NCBI GenBank assembly: GCA_963920665.1
Contig: OY987263.1
Coordinates: forward strand, 41,513,218-41,577,217
Direction: 5' to 3'
Source of the DNA: Straminergon stramineum
Lineage: Eukaryota > Streptophyta > Bryopsida > Hypnales > Calliergonaceae
Length of the DNA: 64,000 bases
Position 1 is the stretch's first letter. Every line of letters starts with the position of its first letter. The translations under genes were made by a program, and so were the position numbers. The notes beneath the pieces are model-generated. The model was not told where the DNA came from. It ran no database searches and saw nothing but the letters and a program-made list of their open reading frames with translations. Of the stretch, positions 47,113 to 60,960 are shown one piece after another.

Positions 47113-50100
47113 TGATACCCTGCATTTGTGGTTGTTTGTAGATTTGGGGCATTTCAATCATAGTTGTCCATTAATATCATATTTTTTTTTAAGCTCCACA
47201 TCATGTTGATGCACTCTTCATCTCATTATTTTTCTCAACTTTAGATTTGTTTAGCTTATTAGAGCTTCAATCTTGTGATGGGTGATTGCAAGAAACACTT
47301 GTTCTATTTTTTGTCCCCTTGTCCTTGAACATGTGGTTTTTTACTCATAACTTTTGCATCATTTGTTTGTTTGGCATGAAATTTGGAAGGAAGGTACATG
47401 TGGTAGTTTCAAACATTGCGTAATTTTTTTTAAATTGAAAAATTATTTTACTATTTTTAAGCTTCCCTCGATTGGATGTCTACCTTCGCCATTTTTTTGG
47501 TGGGTGGGTGGGTGGGGGGGGGGTAGTCCTATTTTTTTATCAAAAAATGAGAATTCGCAGCCACAAAATTGAACATGTTGGAGGTCTACTAACATTACAA
47601 GGACTAACAATGAGTTTTTATGAAAATATTAACATGTCGGTTGGCCGCATGGGGCCAAAGTGACCTTCCTTTGTGTGAAGTCTATGAAGAGGGAAAAAAT
47701 TTCCTAAATGATTTTTTTGGTGCAATGTGAGTGCAATATTCTCTAGAAAAATGCCTTTTTTTATTGTTTTTTTTTTGAAATTACTAAAAATGAAAAGGTC
47801 CACAAACCCCTTTTCTACTATTTTTTGCTATCAATGGCTTCTATAGTACTCTGTAGTAGTTTGTAGTACTACATAGTACTATGTAGTATTGAATCAATTG
47901 AACAAGAAAACAATGTACAAATCAACCCCTCCTAATCTACTATCAATGTATGAATTAACACTGCTCCCTTGTAGTGCAACTATTTAGATCTTTAGGCTCC
48001 CTATCTTGACGGTTGAGATTCACAGCCCATGCTGACGCACAAAATTGATAGTAGTCCATAGTATTGCCAATCCTATAGCCAAAAATTGTGTTTTTGAGCC
48101 GAAAACGTGAAGTGTTTCTTACAATCATCCTGATCGCAATCGGAAACTATTTATTTGACTAGGAACTATCAAAATTTTGAAATTCAACTTTGCCATCCTA
48201 GAAGTCTTTGGAGATACTTCACCTTGTGTCATCAATATTCAAAAGTGAATTTTGTGTTCTTGTGACTTTTTGTTCAATACAACTCTTGGGTCAACAATTA
48301 ATACAATATCAACAAGGCTAATGCCCCAACTTGATTGTGGCATCCAATAAGCTTGTTCACTTTGTATTTGACTTGATTGCACTTGGATTCAAGAGATCTC
48401 TCCCCATGAACCCAATAGGCCTCTATTTGTCATAGTTTACAAAAATTCTCTTACAAAACATCCCTAGAGTCTATTGGTTTTCGCTCATAGGTCGGGTCTT
48501 GTGAATCACCAACACACTCCTCCCAAATGGTCGTTCCTCTTCAAGCTCAAAATCCTTCCCTTTTGGTGTTGTTTTTGAAGTCCCCACCTTTCCAAATCCT
48601 ACTTTGTTGTCATTGCCACTCGAAATTTTCCACCACAAGCACTCCATCCTCATCATTGGCATGGCTCTAATTTCACTATTGGATGACTGTTTTTGCCTAC
48701 CGAAACTTTCGTCCAATGTCATGAATTGGAATTCCTTGTACCCTCTGACATCAACTAATTGTGCCCTAAATGTAGTTTATCATCAAATCTTTGGGTTATT
48801 TAAAAAAAGATCCAATTTTGGGCATGTAGAAAAAGAAAGGGGGACTATAGTGGAAACATCTAAAACCATCAATATAAGCAATTCAACATAATTGGAGGCA
48901 CTTTTTCTAGAAAAAAATATTTTTGTAGTATTAGCACTTAAAAATCAAGAATTAAAAAAAAGTAGATTTTTCAGATATGGCATATAATTTCTATGAATTT
49001 TCAAAATGAAAATCTCCTCAAAACACTGAAACTGTCATATATTTGTATCTAAATCTGAATTCTGAAAAAATCATCAAGTCAAATAATTGTTATTATGTAA
49101 GGAGACAATTTAATGACACTTTTGAGAGATACTTTAATAAAAGTCTAGGGACACTTCAAGGAAAATCTACTATGCATGAATAGGTTCAAGGATAGTTTTG
49201 GGTGTTTCTACTTGAGAATTTGGTATGTTTAATGTCATGTTTCAAGAGCCTATTTATACTCATTACCTTGGTTGCTTTAATAGTAGTGCACTTTGTTAAC
49301 CCCTGAAGATTCGAAATCCTTGAAAGGATTTTAGAGAAGCTCGGTAAGTTTCTAAATTGTCAAATTTTACTCTAATTTTTTGAAACTTTTTATCGAGGTA
49401 AGTGAATAAACTAGCTTTGAAGAGTACAATTTTTATGTCATTTGGTGCTTGGTAGAATAAATCATGACCTTCTAAGCTCAAAATGATTGACTTTGGGCAA
49501 CAAAAAAAATGAAAATTCTCAAAAAAATTTATGGATTTTTTATAGTAGAATATATTATTGTCCTTTTTGGAGATTTGTTTCATTCCAATTGAATAAGTGA
49601 TGTGAATGATATGAAGAGTCTTGTTTGTGGTAATTAGGACATCTTTTTGAAAAACTAAAGTATAGGATTTGTTTTTAACTCATTTTTAATAAGTTTTTCA
49701 AAACAAAAACGTGCATGGGGGTCATTGCAAGAAAGACCGTTCAGTTTTTGTAGTATTTCATAATTTTTTCGGGAGTACTGTATAATTAGAAAAACAATTT
49801 TTAAAAAATGTAAAAAATATGTTTAATGTATAAACCTTTAAGAAGAAGGTACCCTAGGAAAGAAAAGCATAGAAAAATTCTCTAAGTAGGAGAACTAGAA
49901 AAGTGCAAAATCTCATGAAAATAGGTATTTTTACATTTTAATTTGTAAAAAATAGGAAAAGAAATTTTCAAAGAAACTAAAAATTGGCCATTTCGGAAGA
50001 CTTCATGGTGAAGAGATTTCACCAAGAGAATGATCTTGAAACCATTTTCAATGTTCAAAACTGCGCACGCAAGGGAGCCTTGTTTGCATGAATGTAGAGG

Positions 50101-51240
50101 ACATAAAATAATGTTTTTTTAAGTGATCTTTGGTAGGCTCATGCTTGACTAGTGAGGGAATATACCACAAAATTTCATCTCTATATCATTAATTTTAGGT
50201 ACTCCCCAGTACTAAAAAATCCTAATCCACAAAGTGTGATAAATTAGCTAAATTAAAATTTAATTATAAATTGATTTTTGAAAATTTCTAAAAAAATAAG
50301 GGATCTAATTGCTATCAAGTTATCCATCTCCAATAAAATTTTCAAGTTAATGGGGTTCATACTTCAAAAGTTATAGCACATAACAACTCCATCATTCCAA
50401 ATGTGACGCAAAATAGTACTAGTCTTTCTTGCAATCACCCATGGATTGTGGATTACTTTCTAAAACAATCTCACCATTAGGATTGACATGTTTTGATTGT
50501 TGTTTTGAACTATTAATAATTCAATTTTTCCTTCCATCGTGTACCTACTTTTGCTTAACATTTTTTTCAATGTATGAAAAAAAAGATTTACATGTGTTCA
50601 AATATTTTTTCAAAATTCTCAACTCAATTTTTCATCATAAGGATTTGAATTTTCTACATCACTTGCTCAAAACCAATAAATTGAGCAATGTAGTGGTGCA
50701 CACACTATGTCGGATTTAGAAGTTTTTAGTCAGACGGAGGGAGTAGCTTAGATGAGTTCAAATGTATGACTACATGATGGTAAACTATTGTGGGTAGAAT
50801 AGACTACACTAAATAGTGAATTAGGTTGTCTTACCCCAAGAAAGTTACTTGACAAGCCATCAAAGTCAACAGATAGTTCTACAGATATTTCCATTTGTAC
50901 ACTTGGAGGTTCGTGAGTTCCACTTACAACAATACTTAATTCAAAAATGGGGCATTCTTGTACAAAAATAGTAAAGATTTAAATAGTGTTAAAATGTCAA
51001 GAAATGAATGTGAGGCAACCTGTTCCTGTTGTCTTTCATTCTTGCAGTAAAGGTTCCTTTACTTGTGTCCCAAAAAAAAAGGGGGGGAGGCAACCTAATT
51101 TCACTATTTAGCGTAGAAGTGATTCTGTAATAGTATGCCATCATGCATAAAGTAATTCTCCAGCAAGTACTCCACTAAAGATGGAATTTCTCTGTTTCTC
51201 ACTAAAACGATTCCATTGACTTATCACGTGTCAGGACGTG
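47113..51240. other. AT-rich intergenic with decayed repeats; no gene seen
   Basis: Repeat hints: a T1-type end TTAACCCCTGAAG at 49294-49306 without a clear partner, and an inverted T1 core (TTTGTTTCATTCCAATTGAA) near 49573. A GACGGAGGGAGTAG at 50736-50749 recalls Stowaway ends. A G-run with GGGT units lies at 47500-47523. Confidence 0.4.
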
Positions 51241-51690
51241 ACTTTATTTCTATAATCTCCCTGGATGAGCATTCCAGAGGCTGGCTCGCGGGGCCGCTGC
51301 ATCTTTGTAAAGTCTTGAAAGTCTTGACGAGAAATACGTAGAAATGCATGACTTTCTTTCTTTGGAAACCCGCCTGCTGTACAACATTGTTTATCACTCT
51401 ACAGTGTGGCGACTGTTGACTATAAATTAGGACTGCTCCAAAGTTGGCAAAACATGCCGCTTTGAGGCTAGCTGGTCTCCTGGACATGGTACAAAACTCA
51501 ATATAGTAAACTCAACATGGCAAGGCTCAAATATCATGAAGTCAATCTCATTCACTAATCTCACTGGATGAGCGTTCTGGAGGGATCCGCGGCAAGAGTC
51601 TGCAGCTTTCCAACTTTGACGAGAATTAGCAACTGGAATTCTTTCTTCAAATGGAATCGGCCTTTCGTCCACTAAGGAGGCACAATTCTA
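51241..51690 (+). repeat. Direct duplication, ~150 bp units about 300 bp apart
   Basis: ATCTC-CTGGATGAGC-TTC-GAG...CGCGG...CTGCA-CTTT...TTGACGAGAA...GAATTCTTTCTT/GACTTTCTTTCTT occurs at 51254-51375 and 51556-51660. The region is GC-richer than its surroundings but no coding function is apparent. Confidence 0.6.
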
Positions 51691-52720
51691 CTGTGTCGTA
51701 TGTATTTCAAATGATATTTATTAGAGTGTGGTACCGAAGAAGTCATGCGAACAGACTGCTTGATTTGAATTGCCTGATCGAGTGAGGTTGCCGCAATGCA
51801 CGGGCAATTCTATTAATGGGGCTCCGAACTTCCGCTTGACTGTGCTTGTGTACGTCTCTTGTAGCTCATGAAAGTTCATTTCATGAGCATAAAAGGATTC
51901 TACGAAACGAAATTAAAATTCATGTTCTGAATCATGTGAATACGTTGCAGATCGAAATCCAAAGCTTTTGCTTGAGAGGTGACTGATTTTCCAGGCACTT
52001 GAATCATTTGTATGCCGTTGAAGCTCAATCCTTTTCCGAAAAATTATCCGATTTTATAGGGCGGTGGATTTGGTAGGTTTGCATATTATCCAACCCAGTA
52101 ACATCGTCTACTGTAGGTTTCCTACAAAACCAAACCCACATGATTTGCATGAATGTTCGTCGTTCAAACTGTGTCAATTGCCTTCCCAAAGGAATTTTAT
52201 TCCACGTTGAATCATGTACTGTTGAGCAAGCAAATCTCCCTCTCCGGTCTCCTATAGATGCTGTACGACTGGAGCTTGGAACAAGATATATGGTTGTCTC
52301 TCAGAACGTATACAATTGCGCAATCATTCATATGTATAAGAAGAGAAAAGAAAAAATACAAAAGATCACAATCAGCCTTCTTTGCAAAGTGCAATTAGTG
52401 CAATTTTTTGCAGCAACCAGACGTACATGTTCAATTGATCAAACTGGAAGATTTGGATAAGACCATTTCACGCTGATTTTCTTCTATCAACTTTCATGTC
52501 CAAACATAAGCATGTGTCAAAAACACTTTGTGTTGATGTTACTAACCCTGCCTTTGTGGTTGGACCTAGGTGGAGGCCTTGTATTTGAGCCTTCCTTTGC
52601 AATAGAAGAGTCTTTCCTTTGTGTCAAATAAGCACCATTCCCACATTTTTGTTTTGGGATGATTGTACAAAATTAGAAAGGTGATAAAAAAAAAAAAAAA
52701 TTGGAGAGCCCAGTACAATT
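51691..52720. other. Balanced-composition intergenic, no clear gene
   Basis: A frame of about 106 codons at 52140-52460 (+) resembles no known protein. A long A-run lies at 52686-52700. Confidence 0.35.
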
Positions 52721-52722
52721 TA

Positions 52723-53928
52723 ACACCTAAAGTTTTGAGGATGATTTTGAGCAAAACTACAACAAAACAACACATATTGTAAACAAAGTGGAGTGATCAA
52801 ATTTGTGATTGTTTTTGCAACTTCTAATCATAGGATCTTGTACCTAACTTGAATGTCTATTACTATCCCATTTTTCATAGCTTGATTCTTTTTCATATCC
52901 TAGATCATAATGTTCAAAATAGTGCATTAAGCTTTTTATATTAGAACTTTCCAAGAGGTGAAGGTTTAACTTTTGAAAATTTAAGAAAAATGTTTGTCTT
53001 CCCTTGGCTACCTAAGGAATTTGATATCATGTTGGAAAATTGAATTGGGAATCTACAAATTTTAATTGTTTTTTGAAAAGATAGGAAAACACATTAGCTT
53101 TATAGGAATATAATTTTTATTTCAATTGGTGCCTAAAAGCAAAAAAATTGCCACCCTAAGCCCAAAATGAGGAAAGATTTGATTCATTCTATTTTGACTA
53201 ATGATGAAAAAGGTATGGATAATCTTGTTTTGGGAAATCTAAATATTCTTGAAAAAATAACTTATAGGATTCATTTTTGAATGCAATTTTCACAAGTTTT
53301 CATAAAAAATTGTTTGAAAGAGTTAATTTTGCTAGCTAGAGCAATCTCACCTATAGGATTCTTGTGTTTCAATTCCATCTTAGAACTATTAATGATTTTG
53401 TTTTTCATTCAATTTCAAACCTACTTCTTTTTAACAATTTTAAAGGATGAAATCAAGTGTGTGCTTTTCTAAAAGAAAACCTAGACTTTCAACTCAATTC
53501 TTCAACATAGTTTCTTTTAAATTCAACATGTGTAGTGCAAAAAATTTATGCTCAAAAGATTCAAAGCCTTCAATCCAGGCAAGCAAGGTGCAAAAAAAGT
53601 TTGGTTTTCTTCACTTTAAACAAATATTTTTGAAATCCACGCGGTCAATGTTTCTGAATTTTCTTCTATACATTCTCATACCAATTTATTGCAAGATCAT
53701 ATGGTTAGATTTGCCAAAAAAAAAAAACAGTTTCTAAATTTCTATGCACTTTGCAATAAAAATGGCAGTTTTGAGTTGAATTTGACGAATAGAAGGCCTT
53801 CAGAGACATTTACAATCAAGAACTATGTGAAAGTCAAGTTTGACTTTTCAAAACCAAGACCTATGTGAACTTCAGGTTTGACTTTTCAAAATGCCCCTCG
53901 GGCCGGGCTTGTTCTGTCCTTTCAGGGT
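52723..53928. mobile_element. Diverged T1 element in opposite orientation, copy 9 (~1.2 kb)
   Basis: Left end ACACCTAAAG follows TA at 52721-52722; the proposed right end CTTTCAGGGT is followed by TC, not TA, so that border is weak. The core is inverted: GATTTGATTCATTC-ATTTTGACTAATGATG near 53178-53205. Sequence at 53800-53890 (CTATGTGAAAGTCAAGTTTGACTTTTCAAAA region) is related to 60385-60440. Confidence 0.45.
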
Positions 53929-56639
53929 TCAGAAATCAGAATGTAAGATAAGCTAATGCCTACTTTTCCGTAGTCCGAGAAAAGAGTGTGTGTGCCTGTG
54001 TGGGCAGATTCAGAGGAGTGTACAGTACAGTACCCTGTCCGCTATTGTACAGTAGTCGAGATGTTCACTTGTCAGCGTCGTCACTCAGATGCTCTGCGCA
54101 TCTAAAGTGAGCATGTTGCACAGCAGCAGCCGATTCTTCAGATCAATAAACTGACATTGCTGGGCAATTGATTCTTCCATGGGTGCCAAAAAAAAGATTT
54201 AAACATGCACTTCCATTGCTGCCATGTCGCTCCTCACACACACACACTAACCGTGTAGTGTCACGATGCTCACCTGAGTGCCCGCCCCTCGGAATCGAAT
54301 TCGTTCTGATCCAATCACGCATCCCCAATCACTCTCTCACTTCTTCTAAATATTCTCCAGTTTACAACGAATTCCAGTCTGTTCCCCCTGTTAGCTCGAC
54401 AACGCTAAGCAAACTGGATTCCAGTTTTCCGTAATTTATTTTATAGTTTAATAGTAGAAAAAACTCAGTGAGATTGCTTGCTTCATTGGAGCGAACGTGG
54501 GTCTACTATTGGGGCATGGCCAGCATCATCTCTCCACCCGGATTGGCAAGTAAAAATATCCCATAAACATTCTCTCCTATTTGGGTCAATGGACTGTATA
54601 TGTCACAACGTCTGCACAGGATTTCATGGTCGAACAGTCCCAAGTAAGCCGAAGCTCCTCACTTGGAGAATCTTGCATGCAAGGTTCCTTCTATTGTGTC
54701 CAAAGAATATATCTTGAAGGCGCTCTCTGTTTTTTTGCCTTCGAAACGTGACGGTGGATTAAAAAAAGAAAAAAGAACCCATCAATCAGGCACTCAGGCT
54801 CCAAAGTGCGGCGGGGTGGCCTTGACAGGAAAGAATGGGTCAAGTTCCACTTCGGGTAAGGTAATGGACGTCCCCAGAGCCCAAAACGTGAAAGGTGCTC
54901 TTTTCATCTATCGGCCACCTCACTCACGAAAGGACCTAAGAATCCAATAGGTCTGTCATTCTTAGATACTTGCAAAAGACTTGAGCTCAGAATTATATGA
55001 ACTCAGAAATTTAGAATGATTGATTGGTCTACAGGCTTGCAAGCCTGTATTCTTTCATATGGCGCTCTATTCGTGCTTCCCAAGGGATCCTTCCAGGTGG
55101 TTCAAGAGTATGATGTAAATTACAGTACGTTTTACAAGTATTTTGTGTAGAGATCTAGCATAATGTATCGACATTCAAGAGCGAAGCCAAGCTGGTGGTG
55201 TCCACTCCACATGGGACTTTGGATCCGTACTCTCGCACTGTCGCGAACTTGGTTTCCTACGACCTCCTCTCTGTAGAAGAGGATAATTATAAAAGAATTA
55301 ATGTAGTACAAACTACATCACAGTTGACGAAGTAGCCACTGTTTGCAGCCGCGAGAAACTTAAAGATGGACTGCGCCTCAAGTTCCTCACGACCCACTAC
55401 GTTAACTTACTTCCGCAGTTCTTCAGATTCCGAGTGGGTCCACTTCTTCAATGATGCATTTTGTCATGATAATTTCTCGTGAACAAAGGGTAGAATATCA
55501 TACTAGGGCGAACCCAACCGGTCCCCCACGGCCACCCACAGAAAAAGCCTATTCTAATCTTACCCCAGCCCATGTCGTGTGCACACCTCGAGCTAGCTAG
55601 ACTGGACTAGACTGCGCAAATGAATCATCTGATCTGTCAGAGGGCAGACGTACTCCCACACATGCGATTAAATGTCGTCTGGTGTGACCTGTCTGTTCAA
55701 AATCTTTTTAATATAAGTGCAGTGAGTTCCAATCCACTCTGGCTGGGTAACGAATTCTAATATCACGTAATTATTTATGAATTTCCAACATCCACCTCTC
55801 CGTTAGGGTACTGTAGGCCGAGAAAAAGGAGTGAATTTTTTTTCCTTAAATTTTGGTCAGCTTTTTCTTCTCATTACCCGGACTGCATTAATCATTCCTG
55901 TGATTAAATGCCGTCTGCAAGCTTTGACTGACTAGTCGAGTCGAGTCGAGTCCGACTGCTTTTCCGAATCAATGCAGTTTGCCCACTAACGAACTCCGTG
56001 AAACTGAAATCGATCACCTCATTTTTGGATAGTTATTCTCCCGGCTCATCGAAAACTCCATCAGAGTGGGTTCCGATAGAAAGATTTTTTTTTCTTCTGT
56101 TGCCCTTTTTCTTATCATTGCACAGACTGATCATCCAGGACGGAGCTGGCAGAAGTCGGGTGATAAGTTAAGGCTGCTACGAGAACTCCACGACAGAAGA
56201 GTCCGACAAGGAATGGAATGATGAGCTGTTAGGAGTAATGCTAATATAGTGCGAGTCTGCTGCAGGGAGCTAAGTTAGGTCATTGCAAGTGGCAATGCCA
56301 AAACATGAAGAAGGGAAGGCCGCGGGGGAAGGGTCGGTCTGCAATTCAACGAATCTCTTTTCTTTCTTTGTCTATTCTTTGTTTATCCTTTGTTTGTTTC
56401 TTTCCCTTTTCGTTGAGGACCGTGACGTGGAGCGCCTTGCCAGGAAGTTGGTCCATGTGCAGAGGTGAAATGATCGGGGTTGTGCGGAGCTGGGTTGATG
56501 GGTGACAAAGGGAAGATGATGAGCTGACCAGCAGGTGGTCTGCATGTGCCACTAGCCACGACAGAGGGGCCGCTCATCATGCCCACTAGGACGGGTAATA
56601 TATCAACACAACCTGCCTCCCCGCACCCTAACCGTCCAT
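53929..56639. other. GC-richer intergenic island, no clear gene
   Basis: Composition is near balanced, unlike the flanks. Inverted phrases TACAGTACCCTG (about 54026-54037) and AGGGTACTGTA (about 55804) could mark one decayed element. Simple repeats: CA at 54234-54247 and GTCGA at about 55935-55950. Short frames show no known similarity. Confidence 0.35.
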
Positions 56640-57110
56640 ATTTTCTGAGTCCTACCAACTACTTTCCTCTAATTCCTATATTGAACCGTTTATTCAATAA
56701 CCAAGTCCGTTTATTTTTCTCTATTTTCCTCTGAATAGAAATTTTATAGAATTCTCACCAATTTTTCTTCAATGTTTTCAAGTTACGATTGGGAGTTTTT
56801 CCCCATTCCATTGGCTAACAATGAACTAATTGGTGGTTCTTCCTAAACATTGTGCACAGTATAGCCTCAAGAAAAAAATTTTAAGAACAATAATTGTCCA
56901 TTAATCATGAAAGGATAGGGCTCCCTATGATCAAGGTAGCCACTAAAATATTCTGATTATTGGAACAATAGGTGCATTCTTTGATTCTATAGTTAATAAT
57001 GAAGTCATCCAATGGACCTTTTAGATTCACAACATCTTTACAAGGTTAAAGTGCATGAAGGAAGCATGAACCAATTCAGATGCTAGCTAGGGGATGAGAT
57101 TGGTTGTCAA
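56640..57110 (+). repeat. Dispersed repeat C1 plus C3, copy 2
   Basis: 56640-56850 matches 6190-6420 (inverted) and 63025-63115. 56930-57050 (GTGCATTCTTTGATTCTATAG, GAAGTCATCCAATGGACC-TTTTAGATTCACAAC) matches 60975-61075. The order C1 then C3 is also seen at 63 kb, so these are parts of one longer repeat. Confidence 0.65.
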
Positions 57111-60100
57111 AGTAGAAGCTAATTTCTAGCAAGAGCATGAATGTCACTTGTGCCAAAAACACTTTCAATGGAAAAAAACTCACTTTCATAATGATATATT
57201 GGTGAAATGGCAAATTTTTGAGTGCCTCGATTGTGATGATCAAGTACTTGCAACTTTTTATCAAAGGTTTAAGACATCCAAAGTTGCCACTTGAGATATT
57301 GAATATAGTTGTTATTAATTATTAGAGTGGTCAAATATTTGAATAATCTTCTTGGCAAATCAAAGAAGGCTTTAGTGAATTAGTGTAGTAAAGAATGTAT
57401 TATTTGGATATTGTGTGCGAAAGTTGCAAGAATCAAGAGACATTTGGTAATGTTTTGGAATCACTTCATTAATGGGATATACACCAATTGAAAATCTTTT
57501 AGGCCCTACAAATCTTTGAAAATTCCTCCCTTATGGCAAATGCAGAATTGAGGTTAGGCAACTAGTTTGAGGTTTAACCAACCAATTGAGACTTAAAACT
57601 TCAATTAGTTCCTTATTGTACAAACATTTACTTCGCATAATTATGAATTCCATAAAAATTTCACCAATGAAACAAATAAAAGATCTGAAATTCCAGTGCA
57701 AAAAGCTCTAAATCCATTATTAAATCCATTTTACGTTGAGCTTCCCAATTTGAGGTTTAAGTGATTGAAAAATGATTTTCTTGGTAACTATCCAACAAAA
57801 AGATTGTTCCCCTCATTTATTGCTCCATCTCAAAATAATTCTATTAAAAAAAATCCCAAGTGTTCTTGTCAATTAATCAGATCCAAATACAGTTGCACTA
57901 GTAGAAGTATTGTCCAATGGGACTTGTCTTTAACAACTAAATGTCCATTATGGCATGTTTTTTTGTACTCAAAATTGATTATCATATGAATATGGATCTG
58001 AATAGCATACAAATATACATGCATGTATGCCATCTACACACATGAATATAGACATGACGTGTATATGAATATGAATACATATACAAATATGGATGTTAGT
58101 AAGGATATGGGTTAAAACCTCATATCGTTTGTCATTTTGTCATCCCATGGTAGACGACATAATTATATGAGGGTACCCTAACAGAATTTATTTATACTTT
58201 TTCAAGATCTAACTCAAAAGAGTGAACCATAACACATCCCTTGCTATTGCAGACTTTATTGATCCATTACTAGTATGGAAACCTACCTCGCTTTATATTG
58301 GCATTGATATTGGTAATTAGTAAGCTCCATGATTGACAATATACATTATACAATATCTAGCGGCCCTTTTTTTTTACTTTTTGAGAAAGTGCCAAGGTGG
58401 TGATCACTTAAAATTTGGTGAAGTATTGTATTTCTACATTCATCCATCTTTTGAACCCAAAAATATTTTTCAATCATATTCATAAACTTTTTTCATCCAA
58501 ATTTGGTGAATGCATCCACATTTTAAATAGAAATGGAAAATTTCTGGCAAAAAAGATTACTTTTTTTTGGCAAAAAGTAGACATTTATTTTGGAATGGTG
58601 CAATCTGGCCCCATGATGCCAAAAGAAAGGGTTGGTACCTAGATGTTGCAAGCAATTTGTTTTTTTCCATTTAAGAAAAGATTTAGGCACTGAAGGGTTA
58701 AAGTGCACAGTGTCCTATTTCTTATTTTGGTTGGGTTTGGGTACAACTGAGTACTTATCTTGGGTCCAACAACAAACTCGGAACGTAAGGCGTCCGTCCC
58801 GCTTCGCTTCCGATTCTGCAGTACATTTCCGAGGCTTGATTGCCCCGAAGGGAGGCTTCACTGAGAGGTAATGGCAAAGTGAATGATGAGTGGCCTCCCC
58901 CGGAAAAGGGGCAGTCAGACGCCCAAACGCCAACAGTCCGTCGTACGTCGCAAGCAGGCAGGCCATACATAAGTGCGGCCATGTGAATCTATGTAAGAAC
59001 GTTCAGGAATTTCAGAAATGATCGATAAGTTTGGCCATCCCAGACCGGACTGCAGCAAACATAACTTACAGGAGCATGAAAATTAATCATGGAACGCCGC
59101 GGAGTCAGCATGCAGGCCCGGGCGGGCTCTTTTCAGTCAGGGATTCGTGATCCAGCACTGGAACACTGAAAGGGGAAAGCTCCAATAGAACCAATTGGAT
59201 TCAATTCAGAAATCAGTAATATCTTAAAGTTGGGCACGATTCGGGCTTTAAAAATTGGTGATATCGATCTTCAGAAATTTAAGCTCTAATTTCAGGCCAC
59301 GACACTATGACAACTGAAGTACACCTGGAAGCAAATGCATTGCTTCTGATCAACGCTTGAATCTTGCTTACATTAATTACCACTTGGGACTTATCACCAA
59401 CAGGAATTGTGGGAGTTTTGGATTATGTGACCAAGCACTTTGCTTCGAGACGCGCAAATATCCTTTGACAGTGCTAAAGTATAGGAATATCGCAAATTTA
59501 CCGAAATTGAAGTTCAGAGAAAAAGCCGGCGATCGATGGAATGATGTGGCGCTGGTCGATCCACCCCACTAGCTCGCTCGCTCGCCCGCCTGTCTCCCTC
59601 CCTCCCCCATTTGCTGGGATGAGCTCGATCGATCAGTCAGTACTGTAACTTTAACTTTGGCGTAGATATCCGTCCGTCGTTCACGCGCGCAGGCAGAGTT
59701 GTGGCAGAGCTGCACGGCAGCGCGGTCTTCGGCTACTGGTGACTTACCCTCTCTCTCTCTCTGTCTGTCCACTGTCCACTTGTCCAGCCAGACCTTGTGC
59801 AGTTCTGCAGGGGTCGGCTCCAGCTCCAGCAGCTCCAGGCATGGCTTTTTTTTTACAATTGCATTGATTGGCGGTGGACCAGACCAAAGGGCAGGGAGGG
59901 AGGAAGGCTTGGCATTAACCCTTAACCCTGAATTGTAATTGTGTAAAAATAAATAAATAAAAACTCTTAAAGGACATTTCATGTCTGGGCTTGGTCAAAC
60001 TACATGAAAATACACATTTCAAAATTTTGATATTTTTCACACGTAGTCAGTATATGTCTAAATTTTTTTGTAATTAAAAACATTGAATTAAATTTTATAT

Positions 60101-60960
60101 GATCTGTTAAAGAAATTTATTTGTAAAAATCACAAAAATTACAAAAATGATTTCAATAATATCAATTTTTTTATGAAAAATGAAAATAATAGTGACAAAC
60201 ATCTTGGTGTAATTGATGTGTTTAGTCCTAGAGCGCACGCCAAGAAAAGTTGAAAAGTTGGATATTTTGAACTTTCAAGATGCATGCTAACTTCAAAGTT
60301 TCCAAAAAATTTAATTTCAAGAAACTTAGAAATGGAGTAAAAAGTAGATAATTGGAACTACATTTTCATGATTAAGCTTTAAAAGATTTAAAATCAAGAG
60401 CCGTATGTGAAAATTTAGGATTTGACTTTTAAAATGTACGTCAATCTCACAATGCCTTTTAAGGATTAAAGCACATTCCGTGCCCCTTAGGACTTCTAGC
60501 CAAGGAATAAGAAGAATTGTGGAAGTTGTCATAAATGACTCTTTTCTAAAATTGTTGCATTTTTCCTCTCCTCCTTGCAGGCATCGAATGCAATTGAATT
60601 GCCATTGGATGCTGTTAAATTGCTTTGAAATTTTCATCCTCTTTGGATTATCAGTTTATCACTTTAGATTGGCAATTATTCATGTGAAGGAACCTTTTTT
60701 TGTAAGGTTGCTAGAAAGGGATAGAGGTTGAATTGAGAGCAGCACTCGTCACAAAGCCATTCACCATAAGCTATTATCTTGCTTGCCCACTCTGGAAACA
60801 TTGTGGGAAATTCCTCGGGTTGCCCCTTGAGAAATAAAAATGTTCTTTTACGGGTTAATTTAGTTGAAGGAACAAAAGCCTTACTAAAATATGTACATAT
60901 CCAAAACTAACATTATGTATTCTTGTTGTAAATTTGTTGTGTTTAACTCTAGAACAATGC
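57111..60960. other. Mixed intergenic, no clear gene
   Basis: 57.1-58.7 kb is AT-rich; 58.75-59.9 kb is a GC-rich island with CTCG, CT and TCCC simple repeats and no recognisable protein; 59.95-60.9 kb is AT-rich again. Possible T1 ends occur at 58698, 59912 and 60851 but I could not pair them reliably. Confidence 0.4.
59751..59765 (+). repeat. CT dinucleotide repeat
   Basis: About seven CT units inside the GC-rich island. Confidence 0.75.
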
